From Thalassospira profundimaris (lineage in GTDB: Bacteria; Pseudomonadota; Alphaproteobacteria; Rhodospirillales; Thalassospiraceae): DNA of 64,000 nucleotides. Below, piece after piece: positions 18,621 to 27,266 of this stretch; positions within the stretch are counted from its first letter, which is position 1, and every line of letters begins with the position of its first letter. Under the pieces are notes generated by a model. It was given only the letters and a program-made list of their open reading frames with translations, was not told the origin of the DNA and searched no databases. Position numbers and translations under genes: made by a program. Where the stretch lies: NCBI RefSeq assembly GCF_003326755.1, contig NZ_JPWH01000007.1, positions 166,516 to 230,515 on the forward strand, given 5' to 3'.

Positions 18621-20235
18621 TCATCTTCTTGAAGTGCGCAATCTTTCGGTCAGGTTTCATACCGCTGCCGGTATTGTTGATGCGGTGCGCAATGTCAGTT
18701 GGCATCTTGATCGCGGTGAAACCCTTGCCATTCTGGGGGAAAGTGGATCGGGCAAATCGGTTTCCGCATCCGCGATTATGAATTTGATCGACATTCCACC
18801 GGGTGAAATTACCAGCGGCGAAATCCTGTTTGACGGCAATGACCTGTTGCAACAAACAGCCGAAGAACGGCGGCAGGTTAACGGCAAACGCATTGCCATG
18901 ATTTTTCAGGATCCGTTATCCCATCTTAATCCGGTTTATCCGGTGGGGTGGCAAATTGCCGAAACCATGCGCGTGCATGGCAAAGACCCGGCCGAGGCGA
19001 ATGCCCGTGCACTGGACCTGGTTCGGCGGGTTGGTTTGCCCAATCCGCAACAGGCACTGGAAAAATATCCGCATCAGTTTTCCGGCGGGCAGCGCCAACG
19101 CATCATGATTGCGATGGCCCTGGCATTAAAACCCGACATCCTGATTGCTGACGAACCAACCACCGCGCTAGATGTGACCGTTCAGGCGGAAGTGCTGGCC
19201 CTGCTGGAGGAATTGCAGGCTGAAACCGGCATGGGTTTGCTGCTGATTACCCATGATCTGGGTGTGGTGGCCGAAACGGCGGATCGGGTGGTGGTGATGA
19301 ACCGGGGCGAGATTGTCGAAACCGGCCCCGCCAGCGAGGTCTATCATAACCCGCGGGATCCCTATACCCGCCGTTTGATTGCCGCGGCCCCCGGAAAAGG
19401 GGAGATGCGCGATGGCAACAGCCAGGGCAAACCCCTGCTGGAGATGAAAGGGGTTGAAAAGGCATTTGGCAGTTTTCAGGCCCTGAAAGGGGTTGATTTA
19501 ACGGTTTTCCCTGGTGAAACAGTTGCCATCGTTGGTGAAAGCGGGTCTGGCAAGTCAACCCTGGTTAAAACCCTGGTGCGTCTGATCGAGCCAACGGCGG
19601 GGCAGGCGACATGGAATGGCCGTGATCTTTTTGCCATGAGCTTGAAGGAAATGCGCCCGGTCCGGCGTGATATTCAGATGGTGTTTCAGGATCCCACCCA
19701 GTCTCTGAACCCGCGCATGACCATTTTCGAGGTTATCTCGGAAGCCTGGCGCATTCACAAGGATGTGGTGCCCAGGGCGCAATGGCGGACACGGGTTGCG
19801 GAATTGCTGACACAGGTGGGGTTGTTGCCGGACCATGCAAGGCGCTATCCGCACCAGTTTTCAGGCGGGCAGCGCCAGCGTATTGCGATTGCCAGGGCCC
19901 TGGCGCTGGAACCCAAATTGATTGTTTGCGACGAAGCCGTTTCCGCACTGGATGTTTCCATTCAGGCACAGGTCATTGCATTGCTGGATCGTTTGCGGCG
20001 TGATCTGGGTATTGCTTTTATTTTCATTGCCCATGATCTGCCTGTTGTGCGCGATTTTGCCGATCATGTTCTGGTCATGCAGTCCGGTGCGGTTGTTGAA
20101 AAGGGTACGACGCGCGAGATTTTTGAAAATCCGAAAAGCCTGTATACCAAGACCCTTCTGGCCTCGGGCCTTGACCCCGATCCAGAGGTCCAGGCAAAAC
20201 GCCGGGCAGAACGCAAGGAACTGGTAGACGCCTGA
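18613..20235 (+). CDS. Dual-domain ABC transporter ATPase (Dpp/Gsi type)
   Basis: 540 residues with two fused ATPase domains, like the GsiA-type protein at 4321-6150 but a distinct paralogue. Walker A motifs GESGSGKS occur near residues 42 and 315, signature FSGGQRQR appears in both halves, and Walker B reads [12 protein letters not shown] and [12 protein letters not shown]. It powers the importer encoded just upstream. ATG at 18613 inside the permease end gives an eight-base overlap and fits the family N-terminus. The gene closes the operon. Confidence 0.9.
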   Translation: MTDHLLEVRNLSVRFHTAAGIVDAVRNVSWHLDRGETLAILGESGSGKSVSASAIMNLIDIPPGEITSGEILFDGNDLLQQTAEERRQVNGKRIAMIFQDPLSHLNPVYPVGWQIAETMRVHGKDPAEANARALDLVRRVGLPNPQQALEKYPHQFSGGQRQRIMIAMALALKPDILIADEPTTALDVTVQAEVLALLEELQAETGMGLLLITHDLGVVAETADRVVVMNRGEIVETGPASEVYHNPRDPYTRRLIAAAPGKGEMRDGNSQGKPLLEMKGVEKAFGSFQALKGVDLTVFPGETVAIVGESGSGKSTLVKTLVRLIEPTAGQATWNGRDLFAMSLKEMRPVRRDIQMVFQDPTQSLNPRMTIFEVISEAWRIHKDVVPRAQWRTRVAELLTQVGLLPDHARRYPHQFSGGQRQRIAIARALALEPKLIVCDEAVSALDVSIQAQVIALLDRLRRDLGIAFIFIAHDLPVVRDFADHVLVMQSGAVVEKGTTREIFENPKSLYTKTLLASGLDPDPEVQAKRRAERKELVDA

Positions 20236-20291
20236 CCCGTCGTCCCTCGATGGCACCATACCCCTCACCCAGAATTTTCGGGATTTCAAGC

Positions 20292-21329
20292 ATGTTAAAA
20301 TATTTCAAATGGGCCTTTGGCTTTACGGTGCTGGGCCTGTCGGGGGCCTTCTGGCTGGGCTGGGGCTATACCGGCACGGTAAACGGGGGCCTGTCGTTTT
20401 TCCTGCTTGCAGCCATTCTGGCCATTCTGGAAATATCGTTGTCTTTCGACAATGCCATTGTGAATGCCAATATTCTGAAAACCATGCAGCCGGTGTGGCA
20501 GCGGCGATTTCTGACCTGGGGCATTGTGATTGCCGTTTTTGGCATGCGCATTGTTTTTCCGTTGGCCGTGGTTGCCATCTCAGCCGCGATTGGCCCGATT
20601 GATGCCGTGCATCTGGCAATCAGTGACCCGGCGGAATATGCCAGGCTGATGGAACATGCCCATTTGTCAATTGCCGGGTTTGGCGGTGCATTTTTAATGA
20701 TGGTTGCGCTGGGTTATTTTATCGACGAGGACAAGGAAGTTGACTGGCTCAAGGGCCTGGAAGACAAAATGCGTCGCTGTGCCTCGGTGCGTGGTATTGC
20801 CTATGGTGTGGCGCTGTCGATCATCCTTGCCTTTTCGCTGGCGTTACCCGATCAGGATAAAGCCACTTTTCTGGTAGCGGCAATTTCCGGGCTGGTGGTG
20901 CATATCGCCATAGAGGCCCTGGGCGAGATACTGGACCGGACATCGGAAATGAAAAGCCTGGCGCGTGCAGGCGGTTTTGGCGCATTTTTGTATCTGGAAG
21001 TGCTGGATGCCTCTTTTAGTTTTGATGGTGTCATTGGAGCATTTGCCCTGACGCAAAACCTGTTTTTGATTGCGATTGGTCTGGGCATCGGCGCATTTTA
21101 CGTGCGGTCCATGACGATCATGCTGGTTGAACGCCAAACGCTCACCGAATTTCGCTATCTGGAGCACGGGGCGTTCTATTCCATTCTGGCCCTTGCACTG
21201 ATTATGTTTGTCCAAACCCTGACCGAAATTCCCGAATTGGTCACAGGTTTGATCGGTGCCAGCATGATCGGGTTGTCATTCATGTCGTCCGTACAATTCA
21301 ATCGTCGCCAAACTTCCGGGCTTGGTTAG
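20292..21329 (+). CDS. DUF475 integral membrane protein (TerC superfamily)
   Basis: 345 residues with about nine membrane helices. EISLSFDNAIVNANIL (about 46-61) and LEVLDASFSFDGVIGAF (about 235-251) are the paired acidic membrane motifs of the DUF475/TerC group, whose members are linked to metal export or tellurium resistance. Function of DUF475 itself is not established. ATG at 20292 is preferred over an upstream frame extension that lacks hydrophobic character. It begins 56 bases after the ATPase stop on the same strand and may be read through from that operon, although it has no obvious functional tie. Confidence 0.8.
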   Translation: MLKYFKWAFGFTVLGLSGAFWLGWGYTGTVNGGLSFFLLAAILAILEISLSFDNAIVNANILKTMQPVWQRRFLTWGIVIAVFGMRIVFPLAVVAISAAIGPIDAVHLAISDPAEYARLMEHAHLSIAGFGGAFLMMVALGYFIDEDKEVDWLKGLEDKMRRCASVRGIAYGVALSIILAFSLALPDQDKATFLVAAISGLVVHIAIEALGEILDRTSEMKSLARAGGFGAFLYLEVLDASFSFDGVIGAFALTQNLFLIAIGLGIGAFYVRSMTIMLVERQTLTEFRYLEHGAFYSILALALIMFVQTLTEIPELVTGLIGASMIGLSFMSSVQFNRRQTSGLG

Positions 21330-21376
21330 CTCTTGAGGGGTGGTAACAGTGATCACGCAACAGCCCTCTCCGCAGG

Positions 21377-21390
21377 GGATTTAAAAATCC
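21377..21390. terminator. Weak hairpin after DUF475 gene
   Basis: GGATTT and AAATCC form a six-base inverted repeat around AA. It is AT-rich and short, downstream of the DUF475 stop and upstream of the iron locus. It could be a weak terminator; evidence is slight. Confidence 0.25.
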
Positions 21391-21442
21391 GGACAAGCCT
21401 TTGAAATTTGTTGATGAGGCAGGATGAAAAATCACAATTCTT

Positions 21443-21461
21443 AATATTGAAAATCATTATC
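21443..21461. promoter_or_regulatory. Fur box upstream of the FecI-like sigma gene
   Basis: AATATTGAAAATCATTATC matches the classical 19-base Fur consensus GATAATGATAATCATTATC at 16 of 19 positions by my count. It lies about 100 bases before the sigma gene and would make the FecI-FecR signalling pair iron-repressed. That fits the siderophore receptor and biosynthesis genes that follow. Confidence 0.72.
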
Positions 21462-21559
21462 ATTACTGGTAGTTTGCGCCCGGTTTTGGTTGCATCTGTG
21501 CGATTTTCGCGGTGCTGTGCCATGTCACCCGGTTGCGTGCCATCAGGTAGTTATTGAGA

Positions 21560-22081
21560 ATGAAATTCTGGGCCAGAACGCTCGCATCTTTGTTCGAGCA
21601 GCACCGAAGCAGGTTGCTGTCGATGGCTGTTCGTCGCATGCAGGACCGGGAAGTGGCCGCAGAACTGGTGCAGGATGTGTATTTACGCATGATGCAGCAT
21701 GGCAGTGTTGGTAGCAGGGACGAAAATATCAAGGTTTTGTACACTGCCGTCCGCAATGCGGTGATCGATCATCACCGGTCCATCCGAAATCACAGCCGGT
21801 CAATGGAAAGCCTGTTGCCAAGCCAGCTTTGGGAACAGCAGGAAACCCATTCCCCGCAGGATCATGCCGAAGCCCGACAGGCCCTGGGCGCGCTTGATCA
21901 GGCTTTGCTGGAACTCTCGCCCCGGGCGCGGGAAATGTTTCTGGCACATCGCGTTGATGGCATTTCCAATGCCAAACTTGCCAAAAAATATGATATTTCC
22001 GTAAGTGCTGTCGAAAAACAGCTGGCCCGCACCATACGGCATTGCCAGGAACGCCTTGCGGCGCATATTGACCGTGATTAA
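21560..22081 (+). CDS. fecI: FecI-like ECF sigma factor
   Basis: 173 residues, the usual size of iron-starvation ECF sigma factors. Region 2 covers about 5-70 with VAAELVQDVYLRMM in place of the FecI DLVQDTFLR helix; region 4 covers about 105-160 with LSPRAREMFLAHRVDGISNAKLAKKYDISVSAVEKQ-type recognition helix. It is followed by a FecR-like gene and a TonB receptor with signalling domain, the standard cell-surface signalling order. It would direct transcription of the receptor when its ligand binds. Start ATG 21560 is chosen because the upstream TTG adds only two residues. Confidence 0.86.
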   Translation: MKFWARTLASLFEQHRSRLLSMAVRRMQDREVAAELVQDVYLRMMQHGSVGSRDENIKVLYTAVRNAVIDHHRSIRNHSRSMESLLPSQLWEQQETHSPQDHAEARQALGALDQALLELSPRAREMFLAHRVDGISNAKLAKKYDISVSAVEKQLARTIRHCQERLAAHIDRD

Positions 22082-22199
22082 TCTTTTCCGCACAAAATAT
22101 GAGGATATTTTCCGTCTCAATCGTTATGACCTATAGGGACTTTTTTTGGGTACGTGATTGGGGTGGCCGTTGGCCGCGGGAAGGGAATAGTCAGAGGCG

Positions 22200-23159
22200 A
22201 TGTCGCATCATACCGAATTGACCGACCAGCAAAAAGACGATGCTGCCCTCTGGTGTGCCCGCCAGGCGGGCGGGTCAATGTCACCCCGCCGCCAGGCGGA
22301 ATTTGAATCCTGGCTGAATGCCGACAAAGGCAACCGGATTGCCTTTGAGGAAATGCGTCAATTGTGGGGGCAGCTTGAACAACCGGCCAAACGGCTGGCA
22401 AAACAGCGTCGCACAGTCTGGCATATGATAGCGGGTCCGTTTTCGCGTCCCGTTACGATCGGGATGGCTTTTGCCGTTATTTTGGTTGCTTTATGTGCGG
22501 TGTGGTCAGGCAATCCGTGGCTTTTGCAAAATCTGCGGGCCGATATTGTTGCGGGCCCCGATGTTACCAGCCGTTTTCAGCTACCCGATGGATCAGCCGT
22601 CATTCTGGCGGCCAATAGTGCGGTAACGACAGATTTTGACGGTGGACGCCGCAGCATCGAACTGTTGCGCGGGCAGGCGTTTTTTAATGTTGTGTCGCGT
22701 CATGGCGATCCTTTCACCGTGACATCGGGCGAGGCGTCGGTTCGGGTGGTCGGAACGCGGTTTGGTGTCGAACATCTGAACGCCGGAACGGTTGTTACCG
22801 TTGAGGAAGGGCGGGTACAGGTCGCCGGTTGGCAAAAAAACAACAATGTCGAAATTGGCCCCGGTCAACAGGTGTCGGTTTTGGATGGCGGTCTGAAAAC
22901 GCCCCGCAAGGTCGACCCGATATGGGCGTTGTCGTGGTTAAAGGGCCGGTTGAGTGTTGAAGATGTGCGGGTTGCGGATTTGGTGGCGCAATTTGCCCGC
23001 TATGAAAATGACCGCATTGTCGTCATGGGCGCTCTGGCCGACAAAAAAATTTCCGGCACCTTTACAACGGCCAACATCCCGGCATCACTGCAAACAATGG
23101 CGGCCGCACTGGACGCAAAAGTGGTCCGGATTTCACCCTGGATGACTGTGGTTTATTGA
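22200..23159 (+). CDS. fecR: FecR-like anti-sigma regulator
   Basis: 319-residue single-pass inner-membrane regulator. The N-terminal cytoplasmic DUF4880-type region (about 12-60, with AALWCARQ and FESWLN) would bind the sigma factor. A membrane helix spans about 85-102, followed by the periplasmic FecR domain (about 112-215) and a C-terminal STN-like segment that receives the signal from the receptor. It sits between the sigma gene and the TonB receptor, 118 bases downstream of the sigma gene. A small perfect hairpin (TTGCGAA / TTCGCAA, 23162-23178) follows its stop. Confidence 0.86.
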   Translation: MSHHTELTDQQKDDAALWCARQAGGSMSPRRQAEFESWLNADKGNRIAFEEMRQLWGQLEQPAKRLAKQRRTVWHMIAGPFSRPVTIGMAFAVILVALCAVWSGNPWLLQNLRADIVAGPDVTSRFQLPDGSAVILAANSAVTTDFDGGRRSIELLRGQAFFNVVSRHGDPFTVTSGEASVRVVGTRFGVEHLNAGTVVTVEEGRVQVAGWQKNNNVEIGPGQQVSVLDGGLKTPRKVDPIWALSWLKGRLSVEDVRVADLVAQFARYENDRIVVMGALADKKISGTFTTANIPASLQTMAAALDAKVVRISPWMTVVY

Positions 23160-23161
23160 GA

Positions 23162-23178
23162 TTGCGAAAAATTCGCAA
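23162..23178. terminator. Small hairpin after fecR
   Basis: TTGCGAA (23162-23168) and TTCGCAA (23172-23178) are a perfect seven-base inverted repeat with a three-base loop, three bases after the FecR stop. It may separate regulator and receptor transcripts. Plus-strand sequence after it is A-rich, not T-rich, so it would not be a standard terminator in the gene direction. Confidence 0.35.
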
Positions 23179-23195
23179 AAAATTGCAGAAGGGAT

Positions 23196-23226
23196 GTGAG
23201 GAGTTTTATCACCCGTTCGTTTGTCT
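23196..23226 (+). promoter_or_regulatory. Candidate FecI-type promoter for the TonB receptor
   Basis: The stretch has GTGAGGAGTTT at 23196-23206 and, after a short spacer, CGTTCGTTTGTCT at 23214-23226. This resembles the bipartite promoters that precede receptor genes in FecI/FecR loci (a -35 with GGA/TTT features and a -10 with CGT). I cannot place the exact hexamers. A ribosome site and TTG start follow about 50 bases on. Confidence 0.4.
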
Positions 23227-23279
23227 AATCAGGAGCAGGGGGGACCTGCTTTTGAAGACAATAAAACTGGAGCGGGAAA

Positions 23280-25715
23280 TTGAGACCGAACAAGACCAAA
23301 AAACGGATGAATGCCTTTGCGGCGAAACTTTTGTTTTCCACCGCCCTGCTGATACCGGCAGCGGCCTATCCGCAAACAGGGGGGACGACACAAGGTGTTG
23401 AACGGGCTCAGTATTCCTTTGACATAACCGCACAGTCGCTGGCCCAGGGGATTGCCGAAATCGGTGCGACCTCTGGCTGGCGGATTGCCTATACAGTAAC
23501 ATTGCCGCCCCTTGAAACCGCCCGGGTTATCCGCGGCACGATGTCGCCGATGCAGGCGCTCGATATTTTGCTTAAGGGAACGGGTTTTTCTTACCGGACG
23601 ACGGGGGATAACGCGCTTGTCATCGTCAAGCCGTCCGGCAATGCCGCCAACAGCGGTGTGACAACTCTTGATCCTGTTCGTATTGAAGCCACCCGGGAAC
23701 AGGATGGATTGTCGCCAGCCTATGCCGGCGGCATGGTTGCCAGTGGCGGCAATCTTGGCATGCTGGGCAATACCGACATCATGGATGCCCCGGTCAGCAT
23801 CACCAGCTATACCAGTGAAAAAGTCGCGGATCAGCAGGCGCAAACCATCGCCGATGTTGTGAAAAATGATCCCTCTGTCCGTGCGCCCAATAGCGGCGGG
23901 GGTATGCTCGATACCTACCAAATTCGCGGCTTTAACATGAATACCGGCAATTCGGGCGAAATCTCGATGGATGGTGCCTATGGGGTGGCACCGAACTATC
24001 GTGTGCAGGCAGGCTTTGCCGAGCGTATTGAAGTTTTGAAAGGCCCGGCCGCCTTGCTCAATGGCATGTCGCCCAATGGCGGTGTTGGCGGTGTCATCAA
24101 TATCGTGCCCAAGCGTGCCGAAGACAAAGACCTTAACCGGGTCAGTGTTGATTACGGGCTGGGTGAACAGGCGGGCGGCAACGTTGATTTCAGCCGCCGC
24201 TTTGGCAAGGAAAAGCAGTTCGGTATCCGATTTAATGGCGGCTACCATAACGGCGATACCTATCTGGACAAACAGTCGCGCGAGGCAACACTGGGGGCCC
24301 TGGCCCTGGATTACAGGGGGGAAGACCTCCGTCTGTCGTTGGACCTGATTGACCAGCGTGAAAATATGGATGCGCCGTTCCGTGAATATCGCCTGGCTTC
24401 TGGTGTGACCATGCCCTCCGCCCCCGATGGCAGTAAAAATGCCGTTCAGGACTGGCAATGGTCGGATACGACCGATCAGTCCGCCATGCTGAAAGGCGAA
24501 TATGACCTTGCCGATAACCTGACCCTGTTTGGCGGTGTTGGGGGTGGTCGCACCAAAGTGGACCGTTTGTTCGGCTATCCGATTATTACCAACAGTGCGG
24601 GCGATATTGATGACGATTCATTGTCCTACATGCGTTTTCAGACCAACCGTTTTACAGCAAATGCCGGATTAAGGGGTGATTTCAGTACTGGGTCGATTGA
24701 TCACGAAGCAACAGTCTCGACCAGCTATTACGCCGATACTTTCTATCGCGGGGCGATCTATTCGACCACTGATCCGGCATCCAATATTTACAATCCATCG
24801 TCGGTTCCGCCGATATTTGTTGCCGCCCCAACTTCAAAGCCGAAACTTTCCGAAACGGATCTGAGAGGCATTGCCATCGCCGATACCCTGTCGGTTTGGC
24901 AGGACCAGGTGAAGTTGACGCTCGGCGGGCGGCATCAGTCGATTGAAACAAACAATTTCAGCGCAACAACCGGGGCTAAAACCGCGCATTACAATGACAG
25001 TGTCATCACGCCAATGGTCGGTCTTGTCGTAAAACCGACAGATTATATGTCGGTCTATGCCAATTATCTGGAAGGTCTGAGCAAAGGCGATATCGCACCA
25101 AGTTCGGCGTCAAATGCTGGCGAAGCAATGGCCCCCTATGTAGCCAAACAGATTGAAACTGGCATCAAACTTGACTTTGGAACAATTGGTGGCAGTGCTG
25201 CTTTGTTTCAAATCACCAAACCATCGGGACAGACGGTTAACAATGTTTACAATTCCGATGCCGAACAGCGCAATCGCGGGTTGGAACTGAATGTTTTTGG
25301 GGAAGTCACGCCAGATGTGCGCCTGCTGGCAGGTGTCATGTTCCTGGATGCGGAACTTACCAAAACCAACAGCAGCACAACCCAGGGCAACCGCCCGGTG
25401 GGAACACCGAAAATGCAGGCCAATCTGACGGCCGAATGGGACACCCCCTTTGCACCGGGGCTGACATTAAGCGGCACAATTACCCATACCGCCGAGCAAT
25501 ATATCGATACCGAAAACACCCAGGACATTCCGGACTGGACCACACTGGATCTGGGGCTGCGCTATAAAACCACCATTTCCGAAACGCCGGTAACGGTGCG
25601 TGCGACCATCCAGAACGTCACCAATGAATCCTATTGGTCGGGCGTGAATGAGTTTTCCATGATTTCACAGGGTGCACCGCGTACCGCCCTGGTGTCATTA
25701 ACCGCAGACTTCTGA
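23280..25715 (+). CDS. TonB-dependent siderophore receptor with N-terminal signalling (STN) domain
   Basis: 811 residues. A signal peptide (positively charged N-terminus, hydrophobic LLFSTALLIPAAAYP) is followed by an STN domain (about 45-115: YSFDITAQSLAQGIAEIG, SPMQALDILLKGTG) that contacts FecR. The plug domain spans about 145-275 (DAPVSITSYTSEKV, DVVKNDPSVR, QIRGFNMN, ERIEVLKGPAALLNG, GGVINIVPKRA), and the 22-strand barrel ends in Phe. It is probably the receptor for the ferric siderophore made by the next operon. TTG at 23280 has a GGAG site; ATG 23307 is a shorter alternative that keeps the signal peptide. Confidence 0.9.
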   Translation: MRPNKTKKRMNAFAAKLLFSTALLIPAAAYPQTGGTTQGVERAQYSFDITAQSLAQGIAEIGATSGWRIAYTVTLPPLETARVIRGTMSPMQALDILLKGTGFSYRTTGDNALVIVKPSGNAANSGVTTLDPVRIEATREQDGLSPAYAGGMVASGGNLGMLGNTDIMDAPVSITSYTSEKVADQQAQTIADVVKNDPSVRAPNSGGGMLDTYQIRGFNMNTGNSGEISMDGAYGVAPNYRVQAGFAERIEVLKGPAALLNGMSPNGGVGGVINIVPKRAEDKDLNRVSVDYGLGEQAGGNVDFSRRFGKEKQFGIRFNGGYHNGDTYLDKQSREATLGALALDYRGEDLRLSLDLIDQRENMDAPFREYRLASGVTMPSAPDGSKNAVQDWQWSDTTDQSAMLKGEYDLADNLTLFGGVGGGRTKVDRLFGYPIITNSAGDIDDDSLSYMRFQTNRFTANAGLRGDFSTGSIDHEATVSTSYYADTFYRGAIYSTTDPASNIYNPSSVPPIFVAAPTSKPKLSETDLRGIAIADTLSVWQDQVKLTLGGRHQSIETNNFSATTGAKTAHYNDSVITPMVGLVVKPTDYMSVYANYLEGLSKGDIAPSSASNAGEAMAPYVAKQIETGIKLDFGTIGGSAALFQITKPSGQTVNNVYNSDAEQRNRGLELNVFGEVTPDVRLLAGVMFLDAELTKTNSSTTQGNRPVGTPKMQANLTAEWDTPFAPGLTLSGTITHTAEQYIDTENTQDIPDWTTLDLGLRYKTTISETPVTVRATIQNVTNESYWSGVNEFSMISQGAPRTALVSLTADF

Positions 25716-25725
25716 CGAGCAATCG

Positions 25726-25777
25726 GGAAGCAGAGCCGCATAAATGCGAGCGCAATAATCTTCACGGCTCTGCTTCC
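25726..25777 (+). terminator. Perfect 13-bp hairpin between receptor and siderophore operon
   Basis: GGAAGCAGAGCCG (25726-25738) pairs perfectly with CGGCTCTGCTTCC (25765-25777). The 26-base loop holds a second small stem, TGCG/CGCA at 25745-25754. It starts ten bases after the receptor stop. No T-run follows, so it could be a partial terminator, a stabiliser of receptor mRNA or a regulatory leader of the biosynthesis operon. Confidence 0.7.
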
Positions 25778-25850
25778 TGGCACTTAACGACTGATTTGGG
25801 ACACGCATTATCAGCAATAAACCTTCACATGGCTTATCGGGAATACATCA

Positions 25851-27266
25851 ATGACACATATCTCCAGGCCAGGTTTGCTGTCAGCAAACGATTTGTCTTT
25901 ACCACCGATCCTGCACCCTCAGATTTCAAGGTTGCTGGACTATCATCAGGAACGACTGTTTCACTGGGTTGACTGTTACGGATCGCCCTTGAACATTGTT
26001 GTTCCCTCCATCCTGAATGACAATTTGTCGTGCCTGCGCAACACGATTGAGCACCACGCCGTTAGCGGCAAAATTTTTTACGCCGTCAAAGTGAATAAGT
26101 CGCAATCGCTTGTTCGTGAGGCGGTAACGGCGGGTTTGGGAATTGATGTTTCCAGCCGCTATGAATTGCGCGATGCGCTTGATGCCGGGTGCGCCGGGCA
26201 GGAAATTTGCGCATCCGGGCCCGCCAAAACACCGGATTTCCATAAGGAACTGATCGATCAACAGGCGCTGATTTCAGTTGATTCCCGCGAGGAGCTTGAG
26301 GATCTGGTCCGCCTTTTGACAGGGCGGGATCATGGGCGAAAGGCGCGGATCATTCTGCGATACCGGCCAGATGGTGCGGCAAAAAGCCGGTTTGGTATTG
26401 CGGCGCAAAATATGCCGTCCTGTCTGGAGATCATTGCCCGGCACAATGACGATTTTGCCTTTGAAGGTTTCCATTTCCATTTGGGCGGCTACGCGCCGGA
26501 AACCCGCATTGCCGCCTTTTGGGAATTGACCCGCTGGGTTGAGGCTGCCCGTGATTTGGGCCTTGTGGTCTCCATGATCGATATCGGCGGCGGCTTGCCG
26601 GTGCGCTATGTGGATGCTGAAATTTATGACGCCTTTCTGGCACGGCAGGATGCCGGGCATTATCGCAATGCCGTTCTTCCCGCCAGTTTTTATCCCTATG
26701 GCCATAAAATGGATGCCGCAGGCTGGATGGAAACATTTCTGTCGGCAAAAGGCGAGACGGATCAAACCATTGCCGACTATTTGCGAAATCAGGCCATTAC
26801 GCTCGGGATCGAACCGGGGCGCAGCCTGGCTGATCAAACCGCGATTTCCGTTTTTCGCATCAGCCGGGTCAAGGAACTTGAGGGCGGGCACCATGTCATC
26901 TTTGTCGAGGGCAGCAGTTTTAGCGCGTGTGAAACCTGGTTTGCCTCGGAATTTCTGATTGATCCGGTCTTGGTCCCGTCGCGTCAATCCGCAGCACACC
27001 GGGAAAACCACCGCCCGACCCAGGCCTATCTTGCCGGGCATAGCTGCCTCGAGGAGGACGTTTTGTCCAACCGCCTGATCGCGTTTTCCCGCATGCCGCA
27101 AACGGGCGATCTTCTTGTTTATGGCAATACCGCCGGATACCAGATGGACCTTTTGGAAAATGAATTCCACCGGGTGCCCATGCCATGCCGCATCTCGCTT
27201 GATGCCGATCTGACAAGCGTTCACATCGATAGCGCCGCGCGCGCCGCCAAGACCCACGGAGCATGA
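25851..27266 (+). CDS. PLP-dependent decarboxylase, SbnH/FslC-like (type III fold)
   Basis: 471 residues of the ornithine/diaminopimelate decarboxylase family. Lys80 in FYAVKVNK is the predicted PLP lysine; FHFHLGG, IDIGGGLPV and EPGRSLAD follow in family order, and HSCLEEDVL carries the C-terminal active-site Cys-Asp. In staphyloferrin B (SbnH) and Francisella rhizoferrin (FslC) clusters, relatives decarboxylate a citryl-amino acid intermediate. Next to an SbnA-like synthase and an NIS synthetase, decarboxylation of citryl-diaminopropionate is the likely job. It is longer than SbnH (about 400). It opens the coupled biosynthesis operon and overlaps the next gene by four bases. Confidence 0.85.
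   Translation: MTHISRPGLLSANDLSLPPILHPQISRLLDYHQERLFHWVDCYGSPLNIVVPSILNDNLSCLRNTIEHHAVSGKIFYAVKVNKSQSLVREAVTAGLGIDVSSRYELRDALDAGCAGQEICASGPAKTPDFHKELIDQQALISVDSREELEDLVRLLTGRDHGRKARIILRYRPDGAAKSRFGIAAQNMPSCLEIIARHNDDFAFEGFHFHLGGYAPETRIAAFWELTRWVEAARDLGLVVSMIDIGGGLPVRYVDAEIYDAFLARQDAGHYRNAVLPASFYPYGHKMDAAGWMETFLSAKGETDQTIADYLRNQAITLGIEPGRSLADQTAISVFRISRVKELEGGHHVIFVEGSSFSACETWFASEFLIDPVLVPSRQSAAHRENHRPTQAYLAGHSCLEEDVLSNRLIAFSRMPQTGDLLVYGNTAGYQMDLLENEFHRVPMPCRISLDADLTSVHIDSAARAAKTHGA

Noticed and set aside
23229..24458. 409-codon minus-strand open frame opposite the TonB receptor
   Set aside because: Shadow of the receptor gene; no ribosome site, no domain, and the plus-strand gene has clear STN, plug and barrel features.
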